Positions 24,745-33,674 of a stretch of DNA of 34,509 nucleotides are shown piece after piece. Location: contig NZ_PSRR01000053.1 in NCBI RefSeq assembly GCF_004296405.1, forward strand, positions 1-34,509, written 5' to 3'. The DNA comes from Bradyrhizobium sp. Leo170 (GTDB lineage Bacteria > Pseudomonadota > Alphaproteobacteria > Rhizobiales > Xanthobacteraceae). The position numbers and the translations under genes are program-made. The notes below the pieces were generated by a model, which saw only the letters and a list, made by a program, of their open reading frames with translations, was not told the origin of the DNA and did not search any database. Position 1 is the first letter of the stretch. Each line of letters opens with the position of its first letter.

Positions 24745-24829
24745 TGGTTGCCCAGGGAGGGAATCATACGCAACCACCGACACGACGAGCCGTTGTTTGT
24801 CCTTAGTATGGTGGCGTGAGTGCTTGGCA
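24745..24829 (-). repeat. Degenerate tRNA-derived repeat C
   Basis: The 85-base partner of repeat B. On the minus strand it ends GTGTCGGTGGTT, a short insertion, GATTCC, then CCTGGGCA-ACCA, which aligns with the T-arm and acceptor end of the tRNA-Phe gene at 33218. It is in the same orientation as A, B and the intact tRNA. The truncated SDR on one side and a complete SDR/GST/RND block on the other suggest a module boundary. Confidence 0.65.
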
Positions 24830-24971
24830 CAGGGTTGGCCCAAAGCCTCGTTGATCCGCCCGCGGGTGCGCGCTTGGCGCCATTAGCAGCAGCGTCCTGG
24901 CGCAAACGCAACCCGTCCAGACTGCCGCTACTGACCTGCCAATCGGAAGACCCAGATAGAGGCTTGCAGCT

Positions 24972-25757
24972 CTACATGCCACCAGACACGACGATGGTCT
25001 CTCCGGTGATCCAGCGCGCATCGTCGGAGACAAGGAACGCCGCCACGGGCGCGATGTCGCCCGGTTGGCCGAAGCGGCCGAGCGGGGTCATGCCGATCAT
25101 GTTCTTTTCGGACTCGTTTCCGATCAGGTCGGCGGCATGGGTGCCGGGGGTCTCCACGCCACCCGGATTGAGCGAATTAACGCGGATCTTGCGCGTGCCA
25201 AGCTCCTTCGAGAGTGTGCGGCTAATGGCGTCTACCGCTCCTTTGGTTGCGGTGTAGATAGAGGCGCCCGCCGGCGTCTGTCGACTTGCTACCGAGCCGA
25301 TATTGACGATGCTTCCGCCCTCAGGCCCGAACTGCGACACCGCGGCCTTCGTCGCGAGCAGAAGGCCGAGTACATTGGTGTCGAAGTGGCGCCGATATTC
25401 GCTCTCGGACACCTCCTGGATCGTGCCGAACTTGTAGACGCCGGCATTATTGACGAGGATGTCCACTTTCCCGTAAGCGGTCGCGGCCGTGGCGAAGATC
25501 CGCTCGACGTCCTCTGCTCTGGCGACGTTGCCCTGGACGACCGTCGCTTTGCCGCCGGTCGCTGCGATGTCGGCGACGACCTTATCCGCTCCGTCGCGGT
25601 CGCTCGCGTAGTTCACGACGACGGAGGCTCCTTCGGCCGCCAGTCTGCGGGCGATCTCGGCGCCGATGCCTTTGGACGCGCCGGTAACGATGGCGACTTT
25701 GCCTGACAACCTCTGCGGCCGGTCTTTTACCGCATCCTCGATGGTTCTGTTGCTCAT
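24972..25757 (-). CDS. Short-chain dehydrogenase/reductase (SDR)
   Basis: A complete 261-residue classical SDR. It has TGASKGIG at 25-32, NNAG near 103-106, Ser155 in NIGSVASRQ and catalytic Tyr168/Lys172 in YTATK. The C-terminal WITGETIVVSGGM ending is typical of FabG-like family members. An N-terminal extension of about 17 residues precedes the Rossmann fold. AAGGA lies eight bases before the ATG. It follows a GST gene on the same strand by 34 bp and probably shares its promoter. Substrate unknown. Confidence 0.93.
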   Translation of the reverse strand: MSNRTIEDAVKDRPQRLSGKVAIVTGASKGIGAEIARRLAAEGASVVVNYASDRDGADKVVADIAATGGKATVVQGNVARAEDVERIFATAATAYGKVDILVNNAGVYKFGTIQEVSESEYRRHFDTNVLGLLLATKAAVSQFGPEGGSIVNIGSVASRQTPAGASIYTATKGAVDAISRTLSKELGTRKIRVNSLNPGGVETPGTHAADLIGNESEKNMIGMTPLGRFGQPGDIAPVAAFLVSDDARWITGETIVVSGGM

Positions 25758-25791
25758 TTTCGTTGTCCTTCCGGTTGGGATGCTCGGGGTT

Positions 25792-26433
25792 TCAAGCGGC
25801 TGCGCGCGACCGATGCAGCGCGACCAGTTCGGCTTCGTCCTTCAGCGCCTTCTGAGCGGAGGGGCGCGCTTCGACGCGGGCGACGTAGGCCATCAGGTTC
25901 TTGAGGTGGTCGATCTTCGCGCCGGAGCGTTCGTGCCACATGGTGCCCCAGACGTAGGCGTCGGCGACCGTGAACTTGTCACCCGTGATGTACGTCCGGC
26001 CGTCGGCCAGGCGCTGATCGAGCTCGGTGTAGGCCTTCACGAGCTTGTTGCGGGTCCATTCGGCACCCTCAGAGGTCAACAGCTTACGCATCAGCGGGAT
26101 GTGCTTCTGGGCGATCTCGGTCGCGAGGAAGACAAGAAGCTGGTCGTACCTCGCGCGCTCGAGCGTGCCGGCTGCGGGGATCAGGCCAGCCTCCGGATGC
26201 TGATCGGCCAAGTACGAGGTGACGACTGTCGTCTCGGTCAGGCGATCCGATGCATCGTTGTTCAGTTCGAGGACGGGTACGTAGGCCAGCGGATTCACGT
26301 CGGTGAACGATTGGCCGTTCGAGGTGGTCCCGTTGTGTACGTCAAAATGGATCAGTTCAGGGGAAAGGCCGAGCTCGTTCGCGACGAGCTGGGCGGCGAG
26401 GGAGCAGGTTGCCTGGGCGATGTAGAGCTTCAT
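25792..26433 (-). CDS. Glutathione S-transferase
   Basis: A 213-residue GST of the beta-like class. The N-terminus reads MKLYIAQATCSLAAQLVANE, with Cys10 at the position that contacts glutathione in bacterial beta GSTs. The thioredoxin-like domain includes NPLAYVPVLELN and the C-terminal domain has GDKFTVADAYVWGTMW near 153-168. The longer open frame upstream runs antisense into the RND gene and is not used; the ATG at 26433 has AGGA about seven bases upstream. It lies 209 bp from the end of the second RND pump and shares an SDR neighbour, suggesting handling of an electrophilic compound. Confidence 0.94.
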   Translation of the reverse strand: MKLYIAQATCSLAAQLVANELGLSPELIHFDVHNGTTSNGQSFTDVNPLAYVPVLELNNDASDRLTETTVVTSYLADQHPEAGLIPAAGTLERARYDQLLVFLATEIAQKHIPLMRKLLTSEGAEWTRNKLVKAYTELDQRLADGRTYITGDKFTVADAYVWGTMWHERSGAKIDHLKNLMAYVARVEARPSAQKALKDEAELVALHRSRAAA

Positions 26434-26642
26434 GGCGAGGTCCTTTCGTTTGGATGGGCAGAACCTAACTGCACCGATCGAGGCGATAAACGGTAGACAC
26501 CGCGCAAGACTGTCTCCCCATGGGATACAAGATGAGGCGATAGGCTCTGCGGCCATGGCTTGGCGGCCTTGCCAGCGTCCGCACCGGAATCGAAGCGCCC
26601 GCCCGCCAAGGCATGGCGGACGGGCGCGGAAGCTCCGAAGGT

Positions 26643-29600
26643 TCAAGCTGCGAGCGCCAGTCGCTCCGGGGCAGCTTGGACGCGCTGCTTGGCACCCGAC
26701 AGGCGTCGCACGACGACGTAGAATACCGGCGTGAAGAGTAAACCGAACAGGGTTACGCCGAGCATGCCGAAGAAGACCGCGATGCCCATCGCCTGGCGCA
26801 TCTCGGCACCGGGCCCGCTTGATGTGACGAGCGGCAAGACACCAAGGATGAATGCGAAGGACGTCATCAGGATCGGGCGCAGCCGCAGCCGCGCGGCCTT
26901 CACGACGGCTCGCATCTCGCCGTTGCCCTCGCCTTCCAACCGACGAGCGACCTCGACAATCAGGATGGCGTTCTTGGCGGCCAAGCCCACTAGAACGATG
27001 AAGCCGATCTGGGTCAGGATGTTGATGTCTCCGCCCAGCATCCGGACGCCGGCCGAACCGGTCAAGAGCACCATCGGCACGATCAGCAGAATCGAGATCG
27101 GCAGGCTCCAGCTTGCATACTGCGCGGCCAGCACGAGATAGACGAAGACGACCGACAGCGGGAAGATCAACAGGCCCAGATTGCCCGTCGTGGTCTGCTG
27201 GTAGCTCAGGTCGGACCACTCGAAGCTGATGCCGGCCGGCAGGATCTTCTTCGCAAGCTCCTCCATCTTCGCGATACCGTAGGCGGCGCCGACGCCCGGC
27301 AGCGTATCACCATTGATCTCGGTCGCCGGGAACAGGTTGTAGCGCGGCACGCGATCCGCACCGAAGATATCGCGCAGCGTTGCGACGTTGCCGAGCGGGA
27401 CCATGTCGCCTGCCGCGTTGCGGACCTTGATCCGCGTCAGGTCGTCGGCGCTGTTGCGGAACGGAAGGTCGGCCTGCGCGGTCACGTGGTAGGTGCGGCC
27501 GTACATATTGAAGTCGTTGATGTAGCTCGAGCCGAAGTAGGTCTCGATCGCCGCGTTCACGTCCTGGCTCTGCACGCCCAGCATCTCGGCGCGCTCGCGG
27601 TCGAGATCGACGTTGACCTGCGGCGTGCCCGACGAGAAAGTGGTGTAGACGCCGGTGAGGCCGGGTGTGGCGTTGGCGGCGGCGACGAGATCGTTGGTCG
27701 CCTTGGCGAGCGCGGCGGTGCCGAGACCGGCGCGGTCCTCCAGCCTCATCGAGAAGCCGCCTGCGCTGCCGATGCCGGATACCGGCGGCGGCTGCACGAC
27801 CAGGATGTTGGCGCCGTCGATATGGGCCACGCGCCTGGTCAGTTCCGCCTGGATCCAGGCCGCAGTCTGGCCGTGCTTCATGCGCTCTTCGAACGGCTCG
27901 AGCACGACGTAGGCCGCGGCGGAGCTCGACGAGATCGTCTGCGTCGCTCCGGAGAAGCCCGCGAAGGTCGGCAGGTGCGACACGCCCGGGATCTCGAGCG
28001 CAATGCGCCCGACTTCCTTGGCGATCTCCGTCGTGCGTTCCAGCGAGGAGCCCGCGGGAAGCTGTGGGATCGCGATGATATAGCCGCGATCTTGCGCGGG
28101 GATGTAGCCTTTCGGGCTCTCGACCAAAAGATAGCCGGTCGCGCCGAGCAGCAAGACGTAGACGGCGAGCATCGGCTTGGCATGCCGCACCAGACGTACG
28201 ACCAGCGACCCGTACAGCTTCGATAGCTTGTCGAACCCAGCGTTGAAGCGCTCCGCCGCCACGGTACCGAGGCGCTTCAAGACGCCACCGCGCGCCCCGT
28301 CTCCGGCATGTTGCTTCAGCATCATCGAAGACAAAGCCGGCGACAGCGTGAACGAGTTGAACAGCGAGATCACGGTGGCGACCGCAATCGTGATGCCGAA
28401 CTGGCGAAAGAACTGACCGGACAGGCCTGGGACGAACGCGGTCGGCACGAACACCGACGCCAGCACCAGGGCGATGGCAACCAGCGCGCCGCCGACCTCG
28501 CGCATGGTCAGCAGGGTCGCCTCCCGTGCGCTCTTGCCTTCCGACAGATGCCGCTCGACGTTCTCGACCACGACGATGGCGTCGTCGACGACCACACCGA
28601 CGGCGAGCACCAGACCGAACAGGCTGAGATTGTTGATGGAGAAGCCGAGCGCCGCCATGACGGCCATGGTGCCGACGAGCGAGACCGGGATGGCCAGGAT
28701 CGGAATGATCGACGGCCGCCAGCCTTGCAGGAAGACGATGACCACGACGACGACCAGCACCATCGCCTCATAGATGGTCTTCACCAGTTCGCGGATGCTG
28801 TCGGCGATGAAGCCAGTCGGATTGTAGCCGATTTCGTACCGTATCCCCTTCGGGAAGTCCGAGCTGAGCTCGGCCATAGTCTTCGCGATCTGGTCTTGCG
28901 TCGCCAGGGCGTTCGCACCGGGCCGCTGCAGCACGGCGAGCGCGACCGCGGGCTTGTCGCCCAAGTAGCCACCCGTCGAGTAGGTCAGCGCACCAAGCTC
29001 GACACGCGCGATATCCTTCAACCGGACCACGCGCCCGCCGTCGGTCTTGACGATGATGTTACCGAATTCGGCCGGCTTCTTCAGGCGACCTTCGAACACG
29101 AGGGTGGATTGGAAGGCCTGATCGGTCACCGGCGGCTCCGCGACGACCCCGCCGGCGACCTGCGTGCTCTGAGCGTTGATCGCCTTGGTGATGTCGGCCG
29201 GCGTGATCCCGAAGGACGCAGCCCGATCCGGATCGAGCCAGATGCGCATGGAGTATTCGCGGACGCCGAACAACTGGATATCGCCGACGCCATCGACGCG
29301 CTTGAGGACGTCGACGACGGCCCGCAGCGCGAAGTTCGAAACGTAGAGCTGGTCATAGCTCCCATCAGGAGAGAACAGGAAGACGCCGCTGAGGATCGTC
29401 GGAGACGACTTCTTCACGGTGACGCCGTTGCGCTGCACCGGCTCGGGCAGCCGCGGCGAGGCGAGCGCGACGCGGTTCTGGACCAGCACTTGGGCTTTGT
29501 CGAGGTTAGTGCCCGGCTTAAAGGTCACGGTCAGGGTCAGGCCGCCGTCCGAGGTGGCCTGGCTGTACATGTACAGCATGTCCTCGACGCCGTTGACCTC

Positions 29601-29807
29601 CTGCTCGATGGGCGTCGCCATCGTGTCGGCGACCGTCTGCGCCGAAGCGCCAGGATAGGTCGTCGAGACGACGACGGTCGGCGGAACGACGTCCGGATAT
29701 TCTGTGACCGGCAAGGTAAAATAGGCGATGCCGCCGACGATGACGGTGACGATCGACAGCACGATGGCGAAGATCGGCTGGCGGACCGAGAGTTGACCGA
29801 GGTTCAT
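26643..29807 (-). CDS. RND multidrug efflux permease (AcrB/MexF-type)
   Basis: A 1054-residue hydrophobe/amphiphile-efflux RND permease. TM1 is at about 11-30, two large periplasmic loops alternate with TM blocks, and the proton-relay Asp408-Asp409 lies in VVVDDAIVVVENVER. The matching TM10 Lys is present in GLAAKNAILIVEVA. It is much closer to the classical AcrB type than the pump at 10160. Its ATG overlaps the adaptor stop by four bases (ATGA). The C-terminus is short and Arg/Ala-rich. No outer-membrane channel gene is nearby. Confidence 0.96.
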   Translation of the reverse strand: MNLGQLSVRQPIFAIVLSIVTVIVGGIAYFTLPVTEYPDVVPPTVVVSTTYPGASAQTVADTMATPIEQEVNGVEDMLYMYSQATSDGGLTLTVTFKPGTNLDKAQVLVQNRVALASPRLPEPVQRNGVTVKKSSPTILSGVFLFSPDGSYDQLYVSNFALRAVVDVLKRVDGVGDIQLFGVREYSMRIWLDPDRAASFGITPADITKAINAQSTQVAGGVVAEPPVTDQAFQSTLVFEGRLKKPAEFGNIIVKTDGGRVVRLKDIARVELGALTYSTGGYLGDKPAVALAVLQRPGANALATQDQIAKTMAELSSDFPKGIRYEIGYNPTGFIADSIRELVKTIYEAMVLVVVVVIVFLQGWRPSIIPILAIPVSLVGTMAVMAALGFSINNLSLFGLVLAVGVVVDDAIVVVENVERHLSEGKSAREATLLTMREVGGALVAIALVLASVFVPTAFVPGLSGQFFRQFGITIAVATVISLFNSFTLSPALSSMMLKQHAGDGARGGVLKRLGTVAAERFNAGFDKLSKLYGSLVVRLVRHAKPMLAVYVLLLGATGYLLVESPKGYIPAQDRGYIIAIPQLPAGSSLERTTEIAKEVGRIALEIPGVSHLPTFAGFSGATQTISSSSAAAYVVLEPFEERMKHGQTAAWIQAELTRRVAHIDGANILVVQPPPVSGIGSAGGFSMRLEDRAGLGTAALAKATNDLVAAANATPGLTGVYTTFSSGTPQVNVDLDRERAEMLGVQSQDVNAAIETYFGSSYINDFNMYGRTYHVTAQADLPFRNSADDLTRIKVRNAAGDMVPLGNVATLRDIFGADRVPRYNLFPATEINGDTLPGVGAAYGIAKMEELAKKILPAGISFEWSDLSYQQTTTGNLGLLIFPLSVVFVYLVLAAQYASWSLPISILLIVPMVLLTGSAGVRMLGGDINILTQIGFIVLVGLAAKNAILIVEVARRLEGEGNGEMRAVVKAARLRLRPILMTSFAFILGVLPLVTSSGPGAEMRQAMGIAVFFGMLGVTLFGLLFTPVFYVVVRRLSGAKQRVQAAPERLALAA

Positions 29808-30973
29808 AACACATCTCCCTTCGACGCGAATTGTTCAAACTTGATGGCTTCCATACGCACGGTGACCTTGGTGCCGGCCTGCACGCGCTGAATTCCCGAG
29901 AGGACGACGCGATCGTTCGGCTCCAGACCGCGTGTGACTTCCCGCATCTTCCCGAACAGTCGACCGAGCTCGACGGGGCGTGCAGCGATGCGGTCGTCGC
30001 TTCCGACGACGAAGAGAACGGCTTGCGAGGAATCGCTGGCGACAGCTGCTGCCGGGACCAAAACGGCCTGATGCGCCGGTTCGGCGGGCAGCGAGATGCG
30101 CACGAACTGGCCGGGCATGAGTACGTGGTCCAGATTAGCGATGCGAGCGCGCAAGCGCAGCGTGCCGGTGGATGCATCCAGACGGTTCTCGGCGAAGTTC
30201 AGCTTGCCGGTGAAGCCCGGCGATTTGTCGCCCGGCAACGCGATGCCGACTTCACCACCGGACGCGAAGGCGACCGCCTGTTTGCCATCGGCAGCGCGCC
30301 GGTATCGGAGGAAGCTGTGCTCGTCGATGTCGAAGTAGGCATCGATGGCGTCGAGCGAGACGATGCTCGTCAGTAAGGTCGCGTTGGCGTCGCCGCCGGC
30401 GACGAGATTGCCTTCGCTGACCAGCTTGCGACTGATGCGGCCCGTGATCGGCGCCCTCACCTGAGTGAAGTCGAGGTCGAGATTGGCGCGGGCGAGCGCG
30501 GCGGCCGCGACAGCTACGGCGGCTTCGGCCGCCTGCTGGTTCTGCGCCCGCTGGTCGAGGACGTTGGTCGCGATCGCCTGCGCCGCGATCAGCGACTTGG
30601 CGCGCTCCAGTTCCTTGTCGGCCAGCACGAGCTGCGCCTGTGCCTGCGCAAGCTGGCCTTCGGCTTGTTTCTCCGCCGCCTCGTAGGGGCGCGGGTCGAT
30701 GACGAACAGGAGATCGCCTTTGTGGACGTAGTCGCCGTCGCGGAAGGCGACGCGCTCGACGTACCCGTTCACGCGCGGCCGCACCTCGACGGTGTCGACC
30801 GCTTCCAGCCGGCCGGTGAACGTGTCCCATCCGGTGACCTCTTTCACCAGCGGGGTGCTCACCGAGACGGTGGGATCGGCTGGCGGCACGGCCGCGTTAG
30901 GACCGCATGCGGCCAGCATCAGCGCGACGACACTGGCCAGCGCAAATCTCGTCAGAAAGCGTGCGTCGAACAT
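29804..30973 (-). CDS. RND adaptor (membrane-fusion) lipoprotein
   Basis: A 389-residue AcrA/MexE-type adaptor with a lipoprotein signal ending LAAC (Cys23). The sequence contains lipoyl motifs (VNGYVERVAFRDGDYVHKGD; APITGRISRKLV), a helical hairpin rich in Ala/Gln (about 100-165) and a beta-barrel region with GTLRLRARIAN and LMPGQFVRI. The ATG at 30973 is chosen over the upstream in-frame ATG at 31057 because it has GAAGG eight bases before it and places the lipoprotein signal at the N-terminus. First gene of the second RND operon. Confidence 0.95.
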   Translation of the reverse strand: MFDARFLTRFALASVVALMLAACGPNAAVPPADPTVSVSTPLVKEVTGWDTFTGRLEAVDTVEVRPRVNGYVERVAFRDGDYVHKGDLLFVIDPRPYEAAEKQAEGQLAQAQAQLVLADKELERAKSLIAAQAIATNVLDQRAQNQQAAEAAVAVAAAALARANLDLDFTQVRAPITGRISRKLVSEGNLVAGGDANATLLTSIVSLDAIDAYFDIDEHSFLRYRRAADGKQAVAFASGGEVGIALPGDKSPGFTGKLNFAENRLDASTGTLRLRARIANLDHVLMPGQFVRISLPAEPAHQAVLVPAAAVASDSSQAVLFVVGSDDRIAARPVELGRLFGKMREVTRGLEPNDRVVLSGIQRVQAGTKVTVRMEAIKFEQFASKGDVL

Positions 30974-31192
30974 GGCGAGAACCTTCGTAAAAATTGGCAC
31001 GAGCGAGTGGGACCAGCGTCCGGACGGACGTCGGGTTGTCGACAATCGGTTGTTCAAGTGATCCGAGACGGGCGACCCTACCGGGCCGGGGGCCCTAAAT
31101 AATCAGGCTCGGTCGGCATGACTTTTTGAGGCTAGCTACACAATCGGAGAACCGGCTGCCCGCGGATATCATGAAGCGCGTCCATCGCATGT

Positions 31193-31876
31193 TCAGCCCT
31201 CCCGCGCGGACTGAACTGCCGCGACCTCAATACGGAGACGTTCGAGCTCTTCGTCATGGATGCCATGCTCATGCAGGCCTTCGCAGGTCCGGAAAAGGTA
31301 GTCCGCAGAGCTGCCCAGGGCGCCGGAGGCGGTCGCAAGGCGCCGAACGACGTGCTCGCGCTCCAGACCGCCGTCGTAGTGTTCGCAAGCAGGATCGATG
31401 GTGAAGGCGATCCCGCAGCCAAAGCGCTCGCCATGCTCGTCCAGAAGATCGAGCCAGCGCGGCACGTAGGCACTCGAGAGCATTTCACGCTTCCACAACA
31501 TCGCGAGTTCGGACTCGACGATCTCGCCGGAGATCCGGAACGCTACGCCGTCGCAGTGGCCGCCCTCGTCCAGTCCGAGAACAAGTCCCGGATTGTCGAG
31601 CGAGCCGCGGCCCGCCGGAGTCGCCAAGCAGAAGGCGCGATGCCAGCCCAACACCTGGGCGACGCGACGTTCGACGAAATGGATGGTCGGATTCCAGACT
31701 AGCGACCCATAACCGAACAGCCAGACGTCATCGCGTGGTTTCGCGGCGAGCGTCCGGAGCAACGATTCTTGACGTTCGATCTCCGAAAGGATCCGGACGG
31801 TGGGCGCATCACGCGCCACGATGGCGTCGATTACGCCGGTGTTGATCAGGTCTCGGGTCAGGCAATCCAGTTTCAC
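31193..31876 (-). CDS. ChaC-like gamma-glutamylcyclotransferase
   Basis: This 227-residue protein matches the ChaC family, which cleaves glutathione to 5-oxoproline and Cys-Gly. The GYGSLVWNP motif is at 55-63, followed by a basic GWHRAFCL strand, GLVLGLDEGG and the LWKREM segment, whose Glu is at the family's catalytic position. The GTG at 31876 is preferred because GGAGG lies six bases upstream; a longer frame to 31969 exists. It lies upstream of the adaptor gene on the same strand with a 219-bp gap. Together with two GSTs it suggests glutathione turnover linked to detoxification. Confidence 0.9.
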   Translation of the reverse strand: MKLDCLTRDLINTGVIDAIVARDAPTVRILSEIERQESLLRTLAAKPRDDVWLFGYGSLVWNPTIHFVERRVAQVLGWHRAFCLATPAGRGSLDNPGLVLGLDEGGHCDGVAFRISGEIVESELAMLWKREMLSSAYVPRWLDLLDEHGERFGCGIAFTIDPACEHYDGGLEREHVVRRLATASGALGSSADYLFRTCEGLHEHGIHDEELERLRIEVAAVQSAREG

Positions 31877-32124
31877 GGCGACCTCCGTAGGTTGGTCGTC
31901 GATATGATCCAAGGAATGCTGTTGATAAACGGTGCTGAAAGCGATTGTTTGTCTCTCTTTGGGATACAATAATGGTTAGGCCGAAATAGATAAGTAAACG
32001 CAAATATTTAATTGGCACGGAACGCGATTCGGACTGACGTTACTCGAACAAAAGGGAGTGGCAATACCCTCTGCAGAGCGATAATTCAGCGGAGAATACT
32101 CTTTTGTCGCCCCGGAGATGACAG

Positions 32125-33030
32125 ATGGCCTCCACCGAGCTTCCCATCAACGACATAGCGACGTTCGTCGCCGTCGCCCAGAACGCGAGCTTCACCAAGG
32201 CCGCCGAGAAGCTTGGCACCAGCAAGTCTAACGTCGGCAAGGCGGTGCAGCGGCTGGAGGTGAGACTTGGGACCAGGCTCCTGCAGCGGACCACCAGGGC
32301 AGTCCGCCTCACTGAGGACGGCGAGCTCTATCTCGACGCCGCGCGCGCCGCGCTGGACGGATTGAACGAGGCCGAGATCACACTCTCGGCGCGGCGCGAC
32401 GAACCCGTCGGAAGAGTGCGACTCGATATTCCGATCGGCTTCGGCCGAATGCTCCTACCGGTTTTCGTGCAGGTTCGCGAACGCCATCCCAAGGTCACGA
32501 TCGAGTTGTCTCTCAGCGACCGTCAGTCGGATCCGGTCAAGGATGGCTGGGACATCGTCGTGCGCGCCGGCGAATTGCCGGCCGAAGGCGATATGACCGC
32601 GAGGAAGCTCTGCGACATCCGACTCGGCCTTTATGCGTCGTCGGACTATCTAGGGCGTCATGCTCCACTTATCTCCGTCGACAATCTGACGGGACACGAA
32701 GCCATCATCTTTCGGGCGGGGTCGGGCAAAACAAGGCCGTGGACGGTGACCAACGGGAAGTGCGTGTTCAATACCGCGCCACCCGCGAGCGTCATCACGG
32801 GAGACGGGCGCGCCTTCATCGACTCGGCCATCGCCGGCATGGGCATCGCGCAGATCTTCGATCGTGTTGCGGCGATGCATGTCGAATCCGGCGAGCTCGA
32901 ACACGTGCTGCCTCAGGCCGATGTTAACGGGCCTCCCGTCCACGCGCTGATCCCTGCGGGTCGTCGCATGCCGCCGAAGACGCGCGTCGTTCTCGACCAG
33001 CTCGTTGAGTTCTTCAAGAGGCCGCTCTGA
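32125..33030 (+). CDS. LysR family transcriptional regulator
   Basis: A 301-residue LysR-type regulator. The winged helix (INDIATFVAVAQNASFTKAA, about 8-27, and SKSNVGKAVQRLE) precedes a linker and the substrate-binding domain from about 88 (GRVRLDIPIGFGRMLLP). GGAG lies nine bases before the ATG. It is divergent from the ChaC gene across 248 bp and so is the likely regulator of the ChaC / RND-2 block. Inducer unknown. Confidence 0.92.
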   Translation: MASTELPINDIATFVAVAQNASFTKAAEKLGTSKSNVGKAVQRLEVRLGTRLLQRTTRAVRLTEDGELYLDAARAALDGLNEAEITLSARRDEPVGRVRLDIPIGFGRMLLPVFVQVRERHPKVTIELSLSDRQSDPVKDGWDIVVRAGELPAEGDMTARKLCDIRLGLYASSDYLGRHAPLISVDNLTGHEAIIFRAGSGKTRPWTVTNGKCVFNTAPPASVITGDGRAFIDSAIAGMGIAQIFDRVAAMHVESGELEHVLPQADVNGPPVHALIPAGRRMPPKTRVVLDQLVEFFKRPL

Positions 33031-33217
33031 TTTCCGGGTCTTGTCGACGACTTCGAAGGGTATCTCTCGCGTGGTCGCTCATGACCCGCTATGAGCCGTA
33101 AGAATTGATGCGTCCACGACAGGAAGAACGCGACGGCGACGTGCGGCGGACCCTCAGGCCAGCGCTCACGCAGCGCTATCGCACAAAATCATAGTCTAGC
33201 GCACAAGAGCGTAGTTT

Positions 33218-33293
33218 TGGTGCCCAGGGGCGGAATCGAACCACCGACACTGCGATTTTCAGTCGCATGCTCTACCAACTGAGCTACCTGGGC
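33218..33293 (-). tRNA. tRNA-Phe (GAA)
   Basis: A complete 76-base tRNA with an encoded CCA. The acceptor stem GCCCAGG/CCTGGGC pairs perfectly, the D-arm contains AGCTCAGTTGGTAGAGC, the anticodon stem TGCGA/TCGCA holds the loop CTGAAAA with anticodon GAA at 33258-33260, and the T-arm has GGTTCGATTCC. Its 3' end points to lower coordinates, toward the three partial copies at 5370, 5476 and 24745, so it is the probable insertion target of the island. Confidence 0.97.
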
Positions 33294-33361
33294 AGGTCGC
33301 GGGAGGGCCAAAAAGGCCGAGCGAGCGGGCGGGTTATAGTGGGGTGGAGGGGCGATGTCTA

Positions 33362-33411
33362 CCCGGCTTCGCCTTTGGCTACGCCGGGCGCGGCCCCGCT
33401 TCGCAGAGCCA
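33362..33411. repeat. Dispersed GC-rich repeat near tRNA-Phe
   Basis: A stretch of about 50 bases with a CCGGC/GCCGG dyad. It resembles 5401-5440 over about 35 bases (shared GGCTACGCCGG and GCGGCCC blocks), where a second copy lies beside tRNA-derived copy A. Such GC-rich repeats are scattered in Bradyrhizobium genomes, but their presence next to both att-like sites is notable. Confidence 0.4.
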
Positions 33412-33455
33412 TCATGGGCGCGCCGCGTTATCCCCAACTTATTGGTAAGTCTGAT

Positions 33456-33674
33456 CTATTCCTCCTCGGCCTGGTCGTCGCGGCCGGGGACGATGTAGGT
33501 GCCGGAGAGCCAGCGGTTGAGGTCGACGTCGCGGCAGCGGGCGGAACAGAAGGGGCGGAAGGCATGCTCGGCCGGCTTGCCGCAGATCGGGCACGGCCTG
33601 GACGGCGTCTTGGACGGTTTCTCCGCCTTCGCAGGCGCCTCCGCGGCGCCCGCCTGTCTTCGCTGTTCCGGCAT
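33456..33674 (-). CDS. yacG: DNA gyrase inhibitor YacG
   Basis: A 72-residue protein with an Ala/Lys-rich N-terminal tail (1-27) and the YacG zinc ribbon: Cys28-x2-Cys31 and Cys43-x3-Cys47 in CPICGKP ... FCSARC, followed by [10 protein letters not shown]. YacG binds GyrB and blocks DNA binding by gyrase. It begins immediately after the maf stop. The maf-yacG order is widespread in alphaproteobacteria, which marks this part as core chromosome. Confidence 0.93.
   Translation of the reverse strand: MPEQRRQAGAAEAPAKAEKPSKTPSRPCPICGKPAEHAFRPFCSARCRDVDLNRWLSGTYIVPGRDDQAEEE

Noticed and set aside
28308..29891. A 527-codon plus-strand frame opposite the second RND gene
   Set aside because: It is rich in Asp, Arg, His and Gln with no recognisable domain, and fully antisense to the pump; a compositional artefact.
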